Positions 51,031 to 53,258 of a stretch of DNA of 53,258 nt are shown here, piece by piece. Both the position numbers and the translations under genes were made by a program. The notes under the pieces are model-generated. The model made no database searches. It was not told the DNA's origin and was given only the letters and a program-made list of their open reading frames with translations. Every line of letters starts with the position of its first letter. Positions within the stretch are counted from its first letter, which is position 1. The DNA is taken from contig URQQ01000033.1 of assembly GCA_900549995.1 (NCBI GenBank), positions 1-53,258 of the forward strand, given 5' to 3'. The stretch comes from an uncultured Lachnospiraceae bacterium. GTDB taxonomy: Bacteria > Bacillota > Clostridia > Lachnospirales > Lachnospiraceae.

Positions 51031-51771
51031 TTAGATCGCCATTCCGCCATCCACATGGATTACCTGTCCTGTAATATATCTTGCATCTTCCGATGCCAAA
51101 AATGCTGCCGTGTTCGCAATGTCTTCCGGCATACCGAAATCCCCAAGCGGGATCTGGGAAGACATCGATTCTTTCACCGCATCCGATAAAACTTCTGTCA
51201 TATCTGTCTTGATGAAGCCCGGAGCGATTGCGTTCACTGTGATATGTCTTGACGCCAGTTCTCTTGCTGCCGACTTTGTAAGACCGATCACTCCTGCCTT
51301 AGACGCCGCATAGTTCGCCTGTCCGGCATTGCCGAGGACACCGACCACCGATGACATATTGATAATTCTTCCGCTCTTTTGCTTCAGCATCTGTCTGGAA
51401 ACAAAACGGATACAGTTGAATGTCCCTTTTAAGTTTACTTCAATGACTTTGTCAAAATCTTCTTCCGACATCTTCATCAGAAGACCGTCTTTCGTAATCC
51501 CTGCATTATTCACGAGGATATCGATTCTTCCGAAATCTTTGACCACCTGTTTTAAGAACGCTTCACATGCTGTGTAGTCAGAAACATTACACTGATAAAC
51601 TTCTGCCTTTACACCCAGCGCCTCAATTTCTTTTTTTACTTCCTCTGCCTTATCCGCAGAGCCATTATAGTTGATCGCAATGGATGCGCCTTCTTTTGCA
51701 AATTTCAGCGCAACTGCTTTCCCGATTCCCCGGGATGCCCCTGTGATCACTGCCGTCTTTCCTGTTAACAT
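51031..51771 (-). CDS. fabG: 3-oxoacyl-ACP reductase
   Basis: NADPH-dependent short-chain dehydrogenase, 246 residues. The cofactor motif TGASRGIGKA starts at residue 10. The catalytic residues are Ser141, Tyr154 and Lys158 (NYAASKAG), with Asn of VNNAG near 88-91. The C-terminal YITGQVIHVDGGM is typical of FabG. Its ATG overlaps the fabD 3' end by 7 bases with AGGAG upstream, so it is translationally coupled. Confidence 0.97.
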   Translation of the reverse strand: MLTGKTAVITGASRGIGKAVALKFAKEGASIAINYNGSADKAEEVKKEIEALGVKAEVYQCNVSDYTACEAFLKQVVKDFGRIDILVNNAGITKDGLLMKMSEEDFDKVIEVNLKGTFNCIRFVSRQMLKQKSGRIINMSSVVGVLGNAGQANYAASKAGVIGLTKSAARELASRHITVNAIAPGFIKTDMTEVLSDAVKESMSSQIPLGDFGMPEDIANTAAFLASEDARYITGQVIHVDGGMAI

Positions 51772-52688
51772 ACGATTTCTCCTGCTACTTTGTCTACATC
51801 CTCAAATGTTCCTATATTATAAACTTTTACGTTTTTGTCAATTTTACGCATGAACCCTGCCAGCGTTTTTCCCGGGCCGATCTCCACAAAGGTTTCGACT
51901 CCGTCTGCAATCAGTTTCTCCATGCTTTGCTGCCAGCGCACGGAAGATGCCACCTGAACGGAAAGAAGTCCTTTCGTCTCATTGATATCTTCCACATAAT
52001 CTGCTGTCACATTCGTCACATACGGAATCTGCAGAGGGTTTAAGCTGACTTCTTTTAAAACTTCAGAAAGCTTCTCCCCCGCTTCATTCAGCATCGCTGA
52101 GTGAAATGGTCCGCTTACATTTAACGGCACAACTCTTCTTGCCCCGCTCTGGGATAATTTTTCCGATGCATCCTTCACGGCTTCTGTCATTCCGGTAATT
52201 ACAATCTGCCCCGGGCAGTTGTAGTTGGCAATGCTTACACCTTCTATATCTTCAATGACACGTTCGATCTCTTCCCCGGTCATCCCCATGACTGCCGCCA
52301 TCGCGCCTTCACCTGCAGGTACTGCCTCCTGCATGAGAATTCCACGCTTTCTGACGGTTGTGATGGCATCCTCATAAGTGATTCCGCCGGCTGCCCAGAT
52401 GGCACAATACTCTCCAAGGCTCAGTCCTGCAGAGACATCCGGCTTCAGTCCCTTTTCTTCTGCCACTTTTGCCATGGCAATACAGGTCGTCACAAGTGCC
52501 GCCTGTGTATACTCGGTAATATCAAGCTTATCATTTTCTTCAAAGCACAATGCTTTCATATCTATATCAAGCAAATCAGAAGCGGTATCAAATACTTCCC
52601 TTGCTGCTTCACTCTGTTCATAAAAATCTTTTCCCATGCCGCATTTCTGTGCGCCCTGTCCCGGGAAAATAAATGCAATTTTACTCAT
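51765..52688 (-). CDS. fabD: malonyl-CoA:ACP transacylase
   Basis: Loads malonate from CoA onto acyl carrier protein. It has 307 residues. FIFPGQGAQKCGMGKDFY is the start motif, the nucleophile is Ser90 in GLSLGEY, and the catalytic His196 is in SGPFHSAML. AAGGAG precedes the ATG at 52688, which overlaps the fabK 3' end by 8 bases. It is part of the fabK-D-G-F order typical of clostridia and streptococci. Confidence 0.97.
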   Translation of the reverse strand: MSKIAFIFPGQGAQKCGMGKDFYEQSEAAREVFDTASDLLDIDMKALCFEENDKLDITEYTQAALVTTCIAMAKVAEEKGLKPDVSAGLSLGEYCAIWAAGGITYEDAITTVRKRGILMQEAVPAGEGAMAAVMGMTGEEIERVIEDIEGVSIANYNCPGQIVITGMTEAVKDASEKLSQSGARRVVPLNVSGPFHSAMLNEAGEKLSEVLKEVSLNPLQIPYVTNVTADYVEDINETKGLLSVQVASSVRWQQSMEKLIADGVETFVEIGPGKTLAGFMRKIDKNVKVYNIGTFEDVDKVAGEIVC

Positions 52689-53258
52689 AGAACCCTGCTC
52701 CTTTAATCAATGCATCTGTCTCTTTTACCAATTTCTCAATCAGCTCTTTACAAGACATTGTCTCTTTCACCATTGCCGCACTCTGGCCTGCCATGACGCT
52801 TCCATTGACAACATCTCCGTCTACAACTGCTTTTCTTAAACCGCCCAGCGTAAGGTGTTCCAGTTCTTCAAAGGACGCTCCTTCATTTTCAAGCTTCAGG
52901 TATTCTTTCGTCATCTGATTTCTGAGCGCACGTACCGGATGTCCGGTTGTTCTTCCCGTCACTCTGGAATCGATATCTTTTGCTTTAATGATACACTTTT
53001 TATAATTTTCATGAACCTGAGATTCGTTCGTCACCACAAAGTGAGTTCCCATCTGGATTCCTCTTGCCCCCAGCATAAATGCTGCTGCAATTCCTCTTCC
53101 ATCAGCGACACCTCCGGCTGCAATCACCGGAATACTCACTGCATCTACAATCTGAGGTACCAGTACCATCGTTGTATTCTCACCGATGTGTCCGCCAGCT
53201 TCGCATCCTTCTGCCACAAGCGCATCAGCACCGCAGCGTTCCATTCTCTTCGCGAGTG
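52681..53258 (-). CDS. fabK: enoyl-ACP reductase II (FMN-dependent), 5' part outside window
   Basis: The C-terminal 190 or so residues of a FabK-type enoyl-ACP reductase, which completes each fatty-acid elongation round with NAD(P)H and FMN. Seen are VAEGCEAGGHIGENTTMVLV (the catalytic His region), PVIAAGGVADGRGIAAAFML and GIQMGTHFVVTNES, typical of the family. Reading continues to the right edge without a start (LAKRME at the boundary). FabK-type enzymes are triclosan-resistant. fabH and acpP probably lie further upstream, outside the window. Confidence 0.93.
   Translation of the reverse strand, partial: LAKRMERCGADALVAEGCEAGGHIGENTTMVLVPQIVDAVSIPVIAAGGVADGRGIAAAFMLGARGIQMGTHFVVTNESQVHENYKKCIIKAKDIDSRVTGRTTGHPVRALRNQMTKEYLKLENEGASFEELEHLTLGGLRKAVVDGDVVNGSVMAGQSAAMVKETMSCKELIEKLVKETDALIKGAGFYE

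Overview
The window looks like a chromosomal segment of a Gram-positive, anaerobic gut-type Firmicute, most likely of the family Lachnospiraceae ([Ruminococcus]/Mediterraneibacter/Blautia/Dorea relatives). The reasons are strong AGGAGG-type ribosome sites throughout, a split glycine dehydrogenase (gcvPA/gcvPB), an iron-sulfur two-subunit serine dehydratase, FabK-type fatty-acid synthesis with a fused AccD-AccA, a KTGD-type sorting signal in a surface-protein remnant, and several small families typical of that group. The family assignment is inference; no rRNA, tRNA, phage, insertion sequence or CRISPR array was seen.

Region 1 (1-10.3 kb) is a glycine/serine module. On the minus strand glyA-gcvT-gcvH-gcvPA-gcvPB are followed by an orphan PTS EIIC-like membrane protein and lpd, which runs off the left edge. 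A tandem glycine riboswitch precedes glyA, and its last P1 strand also forms one arm of a terminator, so an ON switch can be read directly. A repeat-rich, cruciform-forming element sits between that terminator and glyA. Divergently, sdaAB-sdaAA encode L-serine dehydratase. Together the genes convert glycine to serine, one-carbon units, ammonia and pyruvate.

Region 2 (10.3-34.1 kb) holds many short units: maf and a Sir2 deacylase; a YitT protein preceded by a possible leader peptide and terminator; phosphonate degradation (phnW-phnX) divergent from an MFS carrier; a FUSC-like membrane protein next to a MarR regulator; lgt; a HAD phosphatase; a DUF6323/DUF6179 pair; a family 4 glycosidase with a divergent AraC regulator; an SRAP protein; a cold-shock protein with a long terminator-like leader; an ABC transporter; a diguanylate cyclase; a decayed cell-surface protein; and a histidine kinase and LytTR regulator placed tail to tail.

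Region 3 (34.2-43.1 kb) is a complete L-rhamnose operon on the minus strand: NCS1-type permease, rhaM, rhaB, rhaA, rhaD, fucO. Upstream are two small cysteine-containing proteins and an AraC regulator that probably senses rhamnose. Region 4 (43.1-44 kb) is an XRE regulator overlapping a small membrane protein that shares its C-terminal domain.

Region 5 (44-53.3 kb) is the type II fatty-acid operon on the minus strand: fabK (cut by the right edge), fabD, fabG, fabF, accB, fabZ, accC, accDA, a nitronate-monooxygenase-like flavoprotein and a FabT-like MarR regulator, ending in a strong hairpin. Most genes here are ordinary. The less ordinary items are the orphan EIIC in the glycine operon, the terminator-like leaders before csp, the HAD gene and yitT, the NCS1 carrier in the rhamnose operon, and the XRE/small-protein pair.
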